DNA of 33,414 nucleotides, from positions 1 through 33,414 of the forward strand of contig CANRDK010000006.1 of assembly GCA_947629345.1 (NCBI GenBank), read 5' to 3'. Under the pieces are notes generated by a model. That model searched no databases. It had not been told where the DNA came from and was given only the letters and a program-made list of their open reading frames with translations. Positions within the stretch are counted from its first letter, which is position 1, and each line of letters starts with the position of its first letter. Source of the DNA: an uncultured Clostridia bacterium. Its GTDB lineage: Bacteria; Bacillota; Clostridia; Christensenellales; Borkfalkiaceae. Position numbers and translations under genes: made by a program. Positions 15,158 through 24,631 of the stretch are shown here, piece after piece.

Positions 15158-16867
15158 TCAAATTCTGTAGCAATCGCAGGCCTTTCCGTCGGGAAGGAAG
15201 CCCGTATCGGAGCACTTTTGGCAGATGAACTTCGGCAAAAAGTCCTCCTCCGAAAGACCCAATTTTCGGAGTGCCAACGCTCTTGAACGCTGTGCCCGCT
15301 CCAAGAGGTTTCTGACCCTGTCCGCCTCCTCGGGGGAGAACACCTCGGCGCGTGCGAGTTCGATCTCTCCCTTTCTGCATGCGGCGTCTGCCTGACGGAA
15401 TTCTTCGTTTTCCTGCGCCTTGGCCTTGGCTGCCTCTGCCGCGGAGATCGCTCTCTGCCGCCTTGCCGCATAGAACTGCTCCCGCTCCGTGCGCTTGTCC
15501 GCCGCGATCGCCGCCTCGTTTTTGTATGCCGCTGCGGGGGAAGGCGTAGCGGCCTTTTCGGGAATTTCCGAGACGGAGAACGCCCCCGCTCGCTTCCATT
15601 CGGAGAGGAGCTTGTTCATGTAGGTGAGGGGATGGGAGGCGTTTGCGCTCCGCTTTGCCGCTTCCATGATCATCTCGTCTGAGAAATTCCAGCCCCGCCA
15701 TGCCTCGATCATGTCGAGCGCGGACTGCGTCTTTTTGACGACGCCGCATTCGCTCTGGATGCGCTGGAGGAGCTTCATCTCCCTGTCGCGGGAGGCACAG
15801 TAAGACTTTACGCCCTGTTCCTCCACAACGCCGTCGCGGTAGAGTGCATCGATCGCCGCGTCCATCTCCGCAAAGCCGTAGCCCATGCGCATATACACGG
15901 AGGCGAGAAGGGCAAGGCTCTCGGCGTCGTACCCCCGTTCGAGCCATTTTTCGGCGTATTCGTCGGCATAAGGACGGGGATTTTGCACTTTTACCCCCAA
16001 TTTTCTTGCAACTTTGTAGACGACGTCAACCACTTCGGCGCGGCGGCTCAGGTACTCTTTGGCTGCCTCTTCGGTGACGGCCTCTCTCTCGAACAGTTCC
16101 TCCATGACCGCGTCGAGGGTCTGAAGGGTGCCCTTTTTGAGATAGTCGGCCGCCGCAAACACCGCCTTGAGCTCCGCCCCCCGCGAGAGCCACTTTTCGA
16201 GGTATTCGTAGTCTTCCTCCCGTGGCTTTTTGTAGATCCCGAGAAGGGTGCAGATGTGCGAGAGGTCCTTTTCGTGCACGTTGTAGTCCGAAAAATAGGT
16301 TTCGGTCTGTTCGTATGTATAGATCTGCTCCTTGCAGAGCTGCTTTGCCTTGTTCAGGATATGGTTGCAGGAGAGGCCGCTCCCGTCCTTCCGCGCGAGG
16401 TATTCGGCGATGAGGAGAAAGGCCTGCTGCTCCATCGGCTGGTCCTCCAAAAACTCAAAGATGCGCTGCATCTCGTAGGGCTTGAAGTCCTTCCCCGCCC
16501 CCTGCAGAATTTTGTAGAAGGAGCGGTTGAAATCGGCATACTTCTCGGGACGGATCTTTTTGGGCTTCCCCAAGGCATTGCTGACGGGGAGATACTGCAC
16601 GAAGAGGGGCTCCTTGGAGAGGATCTGGACGAGGTCGCACTCCTCCCAGAAGCCAAAGATCTCCGCAAGCTTCTCTTCGGAGAGGTGAAGGAGCTTTGCC
16701 GCGCTCGCCGCATCAAAATCCTGCGCACATTGGCACAGATACAGCCCATAGAGATAGACCCGAACGGCGTCGCCGTCCGCCTGCGGGAGGTATTTCACGA
16801 TGAATTGGTTTTCCACGCTTGTGTACATGTTTGCGGTGATCTCGCTCGCGTAAGTGCAGAATGACAT
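15158..16867 (-). CDS. DnaD-domain replication protein with C-terminal DnaC/DnaI-like zinc module, no AAA+ domain
   Basis: N-terminal winged-helix-like region and DnaD-like segments. C-terminus LRKLGLSEEDFLPKFICQKCSDTGFLPDGKACDCYRI* resembles the N-terminal zinc domain of DnaC/DnaI helicase loaders. Confidence 0.7.
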   Translation of the reverse strand: MSFCTYASEITANMYTSVENQFIVKYLPQADGDAVRVYLYGLYLCQCAQDFDAASAAKLLHLSEEKLAEIFGFWEECDLVQILSKEPLFVQYLPVSNALGKPKKIRPEKYADFNRSFYKILQGAGKDFKPYEMQRIFEFLEDQPMEQQAFLLIAEYLARKDGSGLSCNHILNKAKQLCKEQIYTYEQTETYFSDYNVHEKDLSHICTLLGIYKKPREEDYEYLEKWLSRGAELKAVFAAADYLKKGTLQTLDAVMEELFEREAVTEEAAKEYLSRRAEVVDVVYKVARKLGVKVQNPRPYADEYAEKWLERGYDAESLALLASVYMRMGYGFAEMDAAIDALYRDGVVEEQGVKSYCASRDREMKLLQRIQSECGVVKKTQSALDMIEAWRGWNFSDEMIMEAAKRSANASHPLTYMNKLLSEWKRAGAFSVSEIPEKAATPSPAAAYKNEAAIAADKRTEREQFYAARRQRAISAAEAAKAKAQENEEFRQADAACRKGEIELARAEVFSPEEADRVRNLLERAQRSRALALRKLGLSEEDFLPKFICQKCSDTGFLPDGKACDCYRI

Positions 16868-16903
16868 TGCTTCCTCTCTTTCTTCCGTTTTTTACCGAAA
16901 CGC

Positions 16904-16961
16904 TTGCTTTTTTCCTACGAAGGATGTATAATAGTATATCATAAACCGCGCCGAAAGGCAA
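16904..16961. promoter_or_regulatory. Overlapping divergent promoters for dnaD-like (-) and sbcD (+)
   Basis: Plus: TTGCTT (16904-16909) N17 TATAAT (16927-16932). Minus: TTGCCT (complement of 16956-16961) N17 TATACT (complement of 16933-16938). Confidence 0.5.
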
Positions 16962-17005
16962 ACCCTTTTTTGCGGAGCGGAAAATTTTTTGATTTTCATC
17001 TGTCT

Positions 17006-18154
17006 ATGCGCATATTACACACATCCGATTGGCACCTCGGGAAGCGTCTCTTCGACAGGGACCGCCTCTCCGAACAGGAAAGAGCGCTCGATTTTCTTGC
17101 AGAGCTCTGCGAGGAAAGGGCGGTGGACCTCGTCCTCGTCGCAGGGGACGTGTTCGATACCTATCTCCCTCCCGCAGAGGCGGAAGAGCTCTTTTTCCGT
17201 GCCGTGAAGAGGCTTGCAGGGGAAAACAGGGCGGTGGTCATCGTCAGCGGCAACCACGACGACGGCGTCCGTCTCGCCTCCTCCGCTCCCCTTGCCGCGG
17301 GAGAAGGAGTATATATCTTCGGCGGAAAGCCCTTTCCGCTTGACCCCTCCGATCGTCCCGTCAGGGCAGCGGAAGCGGGGGAAAACTATATCATCATCCA
17401 AAATGCGGCGGGGGAACGGGTGTATATCAACGCCCTGCCCTATCCCAATGAGGCGCGCCTCAGGGAGGAAAAGACGGAGGAGAGCTATCCCGAAAAGGTC
17501 TCCCGCTGGATCGCAAAGGGGGACGAACGGTACACGGGGGATATGCCCCATATTTTGCTGACCCATCTCTTCGTCGCGGGCGGGCAGGTGAGCGACAGCG
17601 AGAGGAGCATCGAGCTCGGCGGCGCAAGGGCTGTGCCCGCATCGGTGTTCCCCGAAAACTCCTATGTCGCCCTCGGCCATCTCCACAAGCGGCAGAACTT
17701 TGGGGAAGCTCGCTACTCGGGTTCCCTGCTCCAATATTCCTTCGACGAAAATCCCGACAAGAGTGTGTATCTCCTCGAGACGGAGGGGAACCGCGTCAAG
17801 GTCATCGAAACTGTCCCCGTCGAGGGAGGGAAGAGGCTCATCCGTTTAGAGGCGAACAGCCCCGAGGACGGCGTTGCCCTTCTGCAAAACTACGGCGAGG
17901 ATTGCCTCATCGAACTGACGATCCATCTCGACCGTCCCCTTCTCAGGGAGGATCTGATGCGCCTGAAGGAGGCCCACAGCGGCCTCGTGCACCCCATTCC
18001 CGACGTCGCAATGGTAGGGGATACACCCCTCCGCATGCGTTCCCGCATGTCCGATGAGGAGCTGTTTACGGAGTACTATAAATCCCGCTTTTCCCGTGAG
18101 CCCGACAGCGAGCTCAAGGAAGCGTTTTTAAAACTACTCGGGGAGGAAGAATGA
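17006..18154 (+). CDS. sbcD: Exonuclease SbcD (Mre11-like nuclease subunit)
   Basis: MRILHTSDWHLGKRL, VAGDVFDT, SGNHDD, LGHLHKRQ; start refined to ATG 17006; overlaps sbcC by 4 nt. Confidence 0.95.
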   Translation: MRILHTSDWHLGKRLFDRDRLSEQERALDFLAELCEERAVDLVLVAGDVFDTYLPPAEAEELFFRAVKRLAGENRAVVIVSGNHDDGVRLASSAPLAAGEGVYIFGGKPFPLDPSDRPVRAAEAGENYIIIQNAAGERVYINALPYPNEARLREEKTEESYPEKVSRWIAKGDERYTGDMPHILLTHLFVAGGQVSDSERSIELGGARAVPASVFPENSYVALGHLHKRQNFGEARYSGSLLQYSFDENPDKSVYLLETEGNRVKVIETVPVEGGKRLIRLEANSPEDGVALLQNYGEDCLIELTIHLDRPLLREDLMRLKEAHSGLVHPIPDVAMVGDTPLRMRSRMSDEELFTEYYKSRFSREPDSELKEAFLKLLGEEE

Positions 18155-20727
18155 AGCCGATCTATCTCGAACTTTGCGGGATCAATTCATTTTCCGAACC
18201 CGCTGTCATCCACTTTGACGAATTGCTCGACCAAGGGATCTTTGGCATTTTCGGCGATACGGGGTCGGGCAAGAGCACCATTTTAGACTGTATCGGCTTT
18301 GCGCTCTACGGGTCTGTCTCCCGCGACGGCGCAAGTTCCGCCGATCTCATCAATTTCCGCTGCGACAGGGGGAATGTCGTATTCGTCTTTGAGATCTTTT
18401 TCGAGGGCACCCGCCGCATCTTCCGCGTGGAGCGAGAGATCAGGCGGAAAAAGGACGGCAACGCCGCACAGAGCCTCGTCATTTACGAACAGAAGGAGGG
18501 CAAGCTCATCGTGCGCGAGGGCGGCCTGCGGGAGGGGAATGCCTTTTTGCAGAGCGTCATCGGCCTCAAACAGGAGGATTTCGAGAAGTGTATCGCCCTG
18601 CCGCAGGGGGAATTTGCCCGCTTCGTCAAGGACACGCCGACAAAGCGGCTCGAGATCATCTCCCGCCTCTTCGATTTGGAGCGGTTCGGCGCGGAACTCT
18701 CCCGCCGTGCCTCCATGAGGAGCGCAGAGCTGACGCGGGAGAAGGACATTCTGTCCGCCCGTCTCGAGCAGTACCAAGGCGTCTCGAAGGAGGGGATCGC
18801 TGCGATCCAAGCGGAGGCAAAGGAACGCACTTTGGCGGATATCCGCTTCGGACAGGAAATCGACGAGGCGCGGGAGAGGGAGAAAAAGCTCCATGCGCTC
18901 GTGGAAAAGCGCAGAGAATTCGAAAAAGTCGGGGCGGAGAAGGAACTCCTTGAATCCAAACGGGAAGAAATGGAGGGACTTGAGAAAGAGCTCGGCCGTC
19001 TCGAAGCCGCAAGGGCCGTTCTCGCCGCCCTGAGGGAGCAGAACGAGTGCGAAAAGCTGTCAGTCAACGCAGACCGCCGTCTTTCCTATGCAAGCAAGAG
19101 GGCAGAGAGCGCGGCGGCGGCAATTGCAGACCTCCCCGCATTCGACGAGGAGGCGGCGGCGAGGGAGATCGAGGCCCTTTCCGCCCTCAAGGGGAAAGCG
19201 GAAGCCGCCTTTGATGACAAAAGGAACAAAACCGCCGCGGAAGTTGCGCTGAAGGAGTGCGAAGAGCAGTTCAAGGCGCTCAAGGCAAAGACGGTAGACC
19301 CCGACTATGAGAGACAGCTCAAGGAACTGCTCGCCCTCGGGGAAAATCTCGGCGCGGGGGATCTCTATGAATTTTTGGCCGCGCAGAGGGATGCCCTCTA
19401 CAGGGGCGAATACGAGACATTTGCGGCGGAACTCGGGAAGTTAGAACAAAAATATCCCATCATCTCGCCGGACAGCCGTCCGCTCATCGAACGGTATGCG
19501 TCGCTTGCCGAGGGGGAAAAGTTGGACTTTTCGGACCTCAAGGAGGCGTTTGAACGGCACGAGAGTGCGAGAAAGGCGGCCGAAAGGGCAAGATTCGATC
19601 TCGAAAACGCCCAAAAAACATATCTCATCAACAAGAGCAGGCTCGACGCTCTCTCCGAGAAGATCTCTTCGCTCCGCAACCAGATCTCTTCGCTTGGGGA
19701 GAAGATCGCGGGTGCACCCGATTTGAAATCGCTGAACGAGGAGATCGGGAGGAAGCGTGCAGCGCGGGAGAAGTATCTCTCCCTCAAGGCAAGTGCGGAG
19801 CGGGAGAAGAATGCGGCGGAAGTGGAGCTTGCATCCTCCTCGGCGGAGGCGGCGGCAAGGAAAGACGCCCTCAAAAAGGCACAGGAGCGGCTCTTAAGCC
19901 TGCTCGGGGACTTCCGCGATGCCGAAGAGGCAAGGGAGCTTTTACAGCGGTTCGGCGATGCGGACAGCGCGAAACGGACGTTGAATGCCTACCGCAACCG
20001 CTTGGCGGCGGCCCTCTCCAAATATGAAGAACTCAAGGCAGAAGATCTCTCCGCGGCGAAGGAGGAGGGGCTTCTCTCCCTCAAGGCAGAGCTCTCCTCG
20101 CTCGAGGAAAAGCGGAAGGAGAACGCGGGCGCGCTTGCCGTCTTGACGGAGACCGAGAAGCGCTTCACCGTCATGCTTTCGGAGAAAGGGGCGCTCGAGA
20201 AGGAATTTTCGGCAAAGGCCAAGGAAGCGGAGACGGCGCAGACGCTCTGCAGCATTCTCCGCGGCAGTAAGTTCATGGATTTCGTGTCGGAAGAGTACCT
20301 GCAGACGGTTGCGGGCAATGCGAGCGTCCAGCTCCTCTCCCTCACGGGAAAGAGATATTTTTTGCGGTACAAAACGGGCGTCGGCTTTGTCGTGGGGGAC
20401 AACTTCAACGGCGGCGAGCTCCGTGCCGTGAGTACCCTCTCGGGCGGCGAGACCTTCCTCGTCTCCCTCTCCCTTGCCCTTGCGCTGAGCGCGGAGATCT
20501 GCGCACGCTCCTCCCGTCCCATCGAATTTTTCTTCCTCGACGAGGGCTTCGGCACCCTCGACGAGAAACTTGTGGACACCGTGATGGACAGTCTCGAAAA
20601 ACTCAGGAGCAAGAGCTTCAGCATCGGCATCATCTCCCATGTGGAGGAATTAAAGCACAGGATCGAGCGCAAGCTCCTCGTCACAAAGGCGACGGAGGAA
20701 CGCGGCTCGAAAATCACAGCGGAGTAA
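18151..20727 (+). CDS. sbcC: Exonuclease SbcC (Rad50-like ATPase subunit)
   Basis: Walker A GDTGSGKSTILD, long coiled coil, signature TLSGGETF, Walker B FFFLDEGFGTLD. Confidence 0.95.
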   Translation: MKPIYLELCGINSFSEPAVIHFDELLDQGIFGIFGDTGSGKSTILDCIGFALYGSVSRDGASSADLINFRCDRGNVVFVFEIFFEGTRRIFRVEREIRRKKDGNAAQSLVIYEQKEGKLIVREGGLREGNAFLQSVIGLKQEDFEKCIALPQGEFARFVKDTPTKRLEIISRLFDLERFGAELSRRASMRSAELTREKDILSARLEQYQGVSKEGIAAIQAEAKERTLADIRFGQEIDEAREREKKLHALVEKRREFEKVGAEKELLESKREEMEGLEKELGRLEAARAVLAALREQNECEKLSVNADRRLSYASKRAESAAAAIADLPAFDEEAAAREIEALSALKGKAEAAFDDKRNKTAAEVALKECEEQFKALKAKTVDPDYERQLKELLALGENLGAGDLYEFLAAQRDALYRGEYETFAAELGKLEQKYPIISPDSRPLIERYASLAEGEKLDFSDLKEAFERHESARKAAERARFDLENAQKTYLINKSRLDALSEKISSLRNQISSLGEKIAGAPDLKSLNEEIGRKRAAREKYLSLKASAEREKNAAEVELASSSAEAAARKDALKKAQERLLSLLGDFRDAEEARELLQRFGDADSAKRTLNAYRNRLAAALSKYEELKAEDLSAAKEEGLLSLKAELSSLEEKRKENAGALAVLTETEKRFTVMLSEKGALEKEFSAKAKEAETAQTLCSILRGSKFMDFVSEEYLQTVAGNASVQLLSLTGKRYFLRYKTGVGFVVGDNFNGGELRAVSTLSGGETFLVSLSLALALSAEICARSSRPIEFFFLDEGFGTLDEKLVDTVMDSLEKLRSKSFSIGIISHVEELKHRIERKLLVTKATEERGSKITAE

Positions 20728-20730
20728 GAT

Positions 20731-22410
20731 ATGAGCAATTTGATTTTGACCCCCGTGACCCTTTGGCGGGACTTCGACGACACCCTTCCCCTCGACGACG
20801 ATATGATCTTCGAGGTGAAAGAGGGGAATGTGATCAAACGGCAGGTATATTTTTCGGGCAGGCAGACCAAAGAGGGGAGAGTCCGCATCTATGCGGAATT
20901 CTATGCACCCGAAAAGAAGACCTTTCCCGCCGTCATGATCCTCTTCGAGGCGGGGAAGCCCTTCGACAGGGAATTTGTGCGCCGCTTCACGGGGCGGGGA
21001 TACGGCGTTCTCTGCGTGGATTACTGCGGGGACAAGGGAACGCAGGAGCCCTGCACCGTCTATCCCTCCGATGTGGATTACGGCAACTATGCCCGTGCGG
21101 GCAGGCACATGACCAATGTCGATACCGACGTCTCGGAGACGAGCTGGTACGAATGGGCGGCGGTCGCAAGGTATGCCTATCAGTACCTTTCCACCCGTCC
21201 CGAAGTGACCTCGGTCGGCGCAGTCGGCCTCAGAACGGGGGGAGAGATCCTCTTCAAGGTCGTGCCCTACGAGCCCTTTTCGTGCTTTGTCTCCGTCTGT
21301 GCGGCGGGCTGGCTCGCCTATGGCGACATGGAGCGGTTCGGCGACGTCTCGTCCCATTCCTTTGACGACGAACAGCACCGCTTTATCGCGGGCCTCGATT
21401 CCCAGAGTTATGCGCCCTATATCAAGTGCCCCGTTTTGCTCCTCTCCGCTATCAACGACAGAAAATACAACTACGAGCGCGTCTACGATACCTTCTGCCA
21501 GATCGGGCGGAATGTGGAGAAGGCCATCCTCTTCTCCGCACACGGGAACGGCCTCATCGGCGCGCATTCCTTCCGCGATATCGAACTCTTTTTGGATAAA
21601 TATCTCAAGGGGGACCCCGCCTTTATCTCCAAGCCCATCGACATCTCCATCAAGGGGAACGAAAGGGAGGAGCTTGTGGCGGAAGTCCTCTTCGACAGGG
21701 GAGGGGAACTCAAGGACTTCGGCGTCTTTTATACCGAAAAATTGGCGGGGAGCCGCGCCCGCGACTGGACGCGCATCCTTGGGAAGAAGGAGGACGTGAA
21801 GGACGGCGTGGGAATTGTTCCCGTCAGCCTGTACAGGGGCTGCAAAAAGGCGCTCGTCTATGCCTTTGCGAGCTATGCAAACGGCTTCTCCGTGACTTCG
21901 AAGATCCTCGAATTCACGGTGGAGAAGGAATATGTCAACACCCGTCTTGCCTCCCGCGTCATCTACACGAATGCGGACGGGAGAAGCGGCTTTACGGGAT
22001 ATTGCCTCGGCGCAAAGTCCGTTGCAGACTGCTTCCATGCCGAAAACGAGACGGACGTGCGGCTCCTCCCCGGTTATGGCGGGATCAAGGGCATCACCTC
22101 CGAATTCGGCATGATCTCCTACCGCGTGGGGGAGGAGGGGTACGAGGCTCCGCCCTCTGCCTCCTTCGGCTTCGACGCATGGTGCGAGGAGAAGAGCACC
22201 CTCCGCGTCACCTTCTTCCGTAGCGACAGCGACAGGGGATATACCTGCGAAGTGCACATCGACGGCGGCGGAAAGTGGAAAAATATCCTCCTCGACGCGA
22301 GCGATTTCAAGCAGGAGGGGGGGCAGAACCTCGGCGACTTTGCGGGGGTGCACTCCGTCATGTTTGCAAGCGAGGGGCAGGTGCTCATCAATAACGTCCT
22401 ATGGTTTTGA
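20731..22410 (+). CDS. Alpha/beta-hydrolase-fold protein, possible non-canonical nucleophile
   Basis: Order of AVMILFEAG, GYGVLCVDYCGDKG, VGAVGLRTGGEI (elbow position), CPVLLLSAINDR, ILFSAHGNG. C-terminal sandwich-like extension. Not assigned to a subfamily. Confidence 0.6.
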   Translation: MSNLILTPVTLWRDFDDTLPLDDDMIFEVKEGNVIKRQVYFSGRQTKEGRVRIYAEFYAPEKKTFPAVMILFEAGKPFDREFVRRFTGRGYGVLCVDYCGDKGTQEPCTVYPSDVDYGNYARAGRHMTNVDTDVSETSWYEWAAVARYAYQYLSTRPEVTSVGAVGLRTGGEILFKVVPYEPFSCFVSVCAAGWLAYGDMERFGDVSSHSFDDEQHRFIAGLDSQSYAPYIKCPVLLLSAINDRKYNYERVYDTFCQIGRNVEKAILFSAHGNGLIGAHSFRDIELFLDKYLKGDPAFISKPIDISIKGNEREELVAEVLFDRGGELKDFGVFYTEKLAGSRARDWTRILGKKEDVKDGVGIVPVSLYRGCKKALVYAFASYANGFSVTSKILEFTVEKEYVNTRLASRVIYTNADGRSGFTGYCLGAKSVADCFHAENETDVRLLPGYGGIKGITSEFGMISYRVGEEGYEAPPSASFGFDAWCEEKSTLRVTFFRSDSDRGYTCEVHIDGGGKWKNILLDASDFKQEGGQNLGDFAGVHSVMFASEGQVLINNVLWF

Positions 22411-22595
22411 GCGATTTAAAGGCGGGAGCCGTCATCGAAACAAAAAAACCGCATGCCTGCGGCGGGGTGCGGTGGAAGATCTTGCGCGACGGCGCAGATA
22501 GGACGGTCAAATGCCTCACCTGCGGGAGGATCGTCGTGCTCCTTCCCGATGAGCTCTTAAAGCGAACCCGCCGCACGGTGGAGGCAGAGGCATGA
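22401..22595 (+). CDS. DUF951 family protein
   Basis: KKPHACGGVRWKILRDGADRTVKCLTCGRIVVL matches the DUF951 pattern (KKPHPCG...GADxxxKCxxCxR). Confidence 0.85.
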   Translation: MVLSDLKAGAVIETKKPHACGGVRWKILRDGADRTVKCLTCGRIVVLLPDELLKRTRRTVEAEA

Positions 22596-23230
22596 CGCGC
22601 CCTATCCTTCTGACGGGAGAGGAAAAGAGAAAATTCTCAGTTTTTTCGGTGATCTTTTCGGTACTCGTCATTCTCATCATCGCGCTGTTTCTGTTTGAAC
22701 TGTGGTTCCTGCGGCGCTTTACGCCCGTGAATGTGGACGGGCCGTCCATGAACATGACCCTCAGAGACGGCGACTGGCTGTACGCCGATTCTCAGGCAAC
22801 CGCCAAGCGCGAAGATATCGTCATCATCGACGTGCACGATTACAAGAACGAATACGGCCATGCGCTCTTTCAGGACGGCGGGGTCCCCATCACCTACATC
22901 ATCAAGCGCGTGATCGCCCTCGAGGGGGACGAGATCTATGCAAGGGACAATCAGGTCTTTCTCAAAAAGCAGGGAGAAACGGAATTTCAGCTCCTCACGG
23001 AGCCGTATGCCTACTATGAACCGACGGGCATGAAGCTGAATTTTTCTCCCGTCACTGTGGGAGAGGGGGAAATGTTCGTCATGGGCGATAACCGCCTCAA
23101 CAGCCACGATTCCACCGAAGTCGGGACCCTCTATGTGGAGGACATTACGGGCGTCGTGCCCGATTGGGCAGTAAAAAATAAGGAATTGATCGGGAAGTGG
23201 GAAAATTTTCGTGATATTTTCCGCAGCTGA
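22592..23230 (+). CDS. lepB: Signal peptidase I (P-type)
   Basis: DGPSMNMTLRDGDWL (catalytic Ser), YIIKRVIALEGDEI (catalytic Lys), VMGDNRLNSHDST. Confidence 0.9.
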   Translation: MTRPILLTGEEKRKFSVFSVIFSVLVILIIALFLFELWFLRRFTPVNVDGPSMNMTLRDGDWLYADSQATAKREDIVIIDVHDYKNEYGHALFQDGGVPITYIIKRVIALEGDEIYARDNQVFLKKQGETEFQLLTEPYAYYEPTGMKLNFSPVTVGEGEMFVMGDNRLNSHDSTEVGTLYVEDITGVVPDWAVKNKELIGKWENFRDIFRS

Positions 23231-23256
23231 AACCGAATGTAAATAAGGAGATCCAT

Positions 23257-24096
23257 ATGGTAAGAGTTACAACAGACAGCACATGTGATTTGGGCGTTTA
23301 CGGCGCAGAGCGTGGCATTGAGATCATGCCGCTCTCCGTCATTTTGGGGAGCGATACCTATCGGGACGGCGTGACGATCACCCCGAAGGACATCTTCGAC
23401 TATGTGGCAAAGACGGGGGTCCTTCCCAAGACGTCTGCGCCGAGCATCGGGGATTATGAGGAATTCTTTGCCAAGTTCGTCGATGCGGGGGACACCGTCA
23501 TCCACCTCGATATCTCGGCGAAGTCCTCTTCCTCCAACGAGCATGCCGTGGCGGCGGCGAAGAAGTTCGGCGGGAAAGTTTTTGTCGTCGATACCAAGGC
23601 GCTCTCCTCGGGGCAGGGGCTCCTCGTCATGAAGGCATACGATCTTTTACAGCAGGGCATGAGCGCCGAAGAGGTGGTTGACACGGTGAATGCGCTCCGT
23701 CCCAAGGTCAATACTTCCTTCATCCCCGACAGGCTCGACTATCTCTATAAGGGGGGCAGGTGCTCCCGCATGACAATGTACGGGGCGAATCTTCTGAAGA
23801 TCCACCCGCTCATCGAGATGGACGACGGCCAGCTCGTCCCCGGGAAGAAGTACCGCGGCAGCATGGAAAAGTGCATTGCGGCCTATATCCGTGACCTCGC
23901 CGAGAAGTATCCGAAATACGATAGGACTCGCTGCTTCATCACGCACAGCAGCGCAGACGCGGAATTGGTGGAAGTTGCGAAGAAGCAGGTCAGCGAGATC
24001 TTCGACTTTGACGATGTGCTCGAGACAGTTGCAGGTTCCGTCATCACGGGCCACTGCGGCAGGAATACGCTCGGCGTGCTCTTCATTGCGGAGTGA
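23257..24096 (+). CDS. DegV family fatty-acid-binding protein
   Basis: VTTDSTCDL, KTSAPSIGDYEEFF, DTKALSSGQGLLV, FIPDRLDYLYKGGRCS. Confidence 0.95.
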   Translation: MVRVTTDSTCDLGVYGAERGIEIMPLSVILGSDTYRDGVTITPKDIFDYVAKTGVLPKTSAPSIGDYEEFFAKFVDAGDTVIHLDISAKSSSSNEHAVAAAKKFGGKVFVVDTKALSSGQGLLVMKAYDLLQQGMSAEEVVDTVNALRPKVNTSFIPDRLDYLYKGGRCSRMTMYGANLLKIHPLIEMDDGQLVPGKKYRGSMEKCIAAYIRDLAEKYPKYDRTRCFITHSSADAELVEVAKKQVSEIFDFDDVLETVAGSVITGHCGRNTLGVLFIAE

Positions 24097-24098
24097 GT

Positions 24099-24626
24099 AT
24101 GACCTATCTCTACAGCGATGAAGATCTGTATGCTGCGGTCATACAGAGGCGGAAATATCTCGCGGTCTTTCTGACCGTGACGGCTGCGGTCCTTGCGGGC
24201 GTCGTGACTCTGTTGGTGCTCTATTCCCAGCTTCCCTACAAGGACCCCAACGGCCCGTGGATGATCGCGGTGAGCTGCGTGCTCGTAGCGCTCTATATCA
24301 TCTTTTCCTTCCCCTTTATGGGCATCTGCTTCAAGCGGTGCAACAGCTATGTCAAAATGCTCAAGTTCATCTCGGTGGGGCTGAAGGAAAATTCCTGCGT
24401 TCCCTTTGCGGGGATAGAGGATTGGATCGTGCGCGACGGCGTTGACGTCAACGTCGCCACGTTTGAGATCAAGAATATCAAGAAGGAGGAGACCATGATC
24501 CGCCAGATCTATGTGGACGGGGAAAAGGAATTTCCTCCCTTTCAGGAGGGGGACCTCGTGCGCTTTGTTTCGCAGGGGAATCTCCTTCTCGCCTATGAAA
24601 TTTTAGAAACTCAAAAGGAGCTTTGA
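24099..24626 (+). CDS. Membrane protein of unknown function
   Basis: Two hydrophobic segments (LAVFLTVTAAVLAGVVTLLVLY, WMIAVSCVLVALYIIFSFPFMGI); coupled to degV stop and pepF start. GTG 24093 is an alternative start. Confidence 0.65.
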   Translation: MTYLYSDEDLYAAVIQRRKYLAVFLTVTAAVLAGVVTLLVLYSQLPYKDPNGPWMIAVSCVLVALYIIFSFPFMGICFKRCNSYVKMLKFISVGLKENSCVPFAGIEDWIVRDGVDVNVATFEIKNIKKEETMIRQIYVDGEKEFPPFQEGDLVRFVSQGNLLLAYEILETQKEL

Positions 24627-24631
24627 TCAAT

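Noticed and set aside
15983-16864. 293-aa plus-strand ORF
   Set aside because: Antisense to the DnaD-like CDS; no recognised motif.
20650-22353. 567-aa minus-strand ORF antisense to the hydrolase
   Set aside because: Fully antisense to a well-supported CDS with good gene-to-gene coupling. Long antisense ORFs are expected at this GC and codon bias; no recognisable domain.
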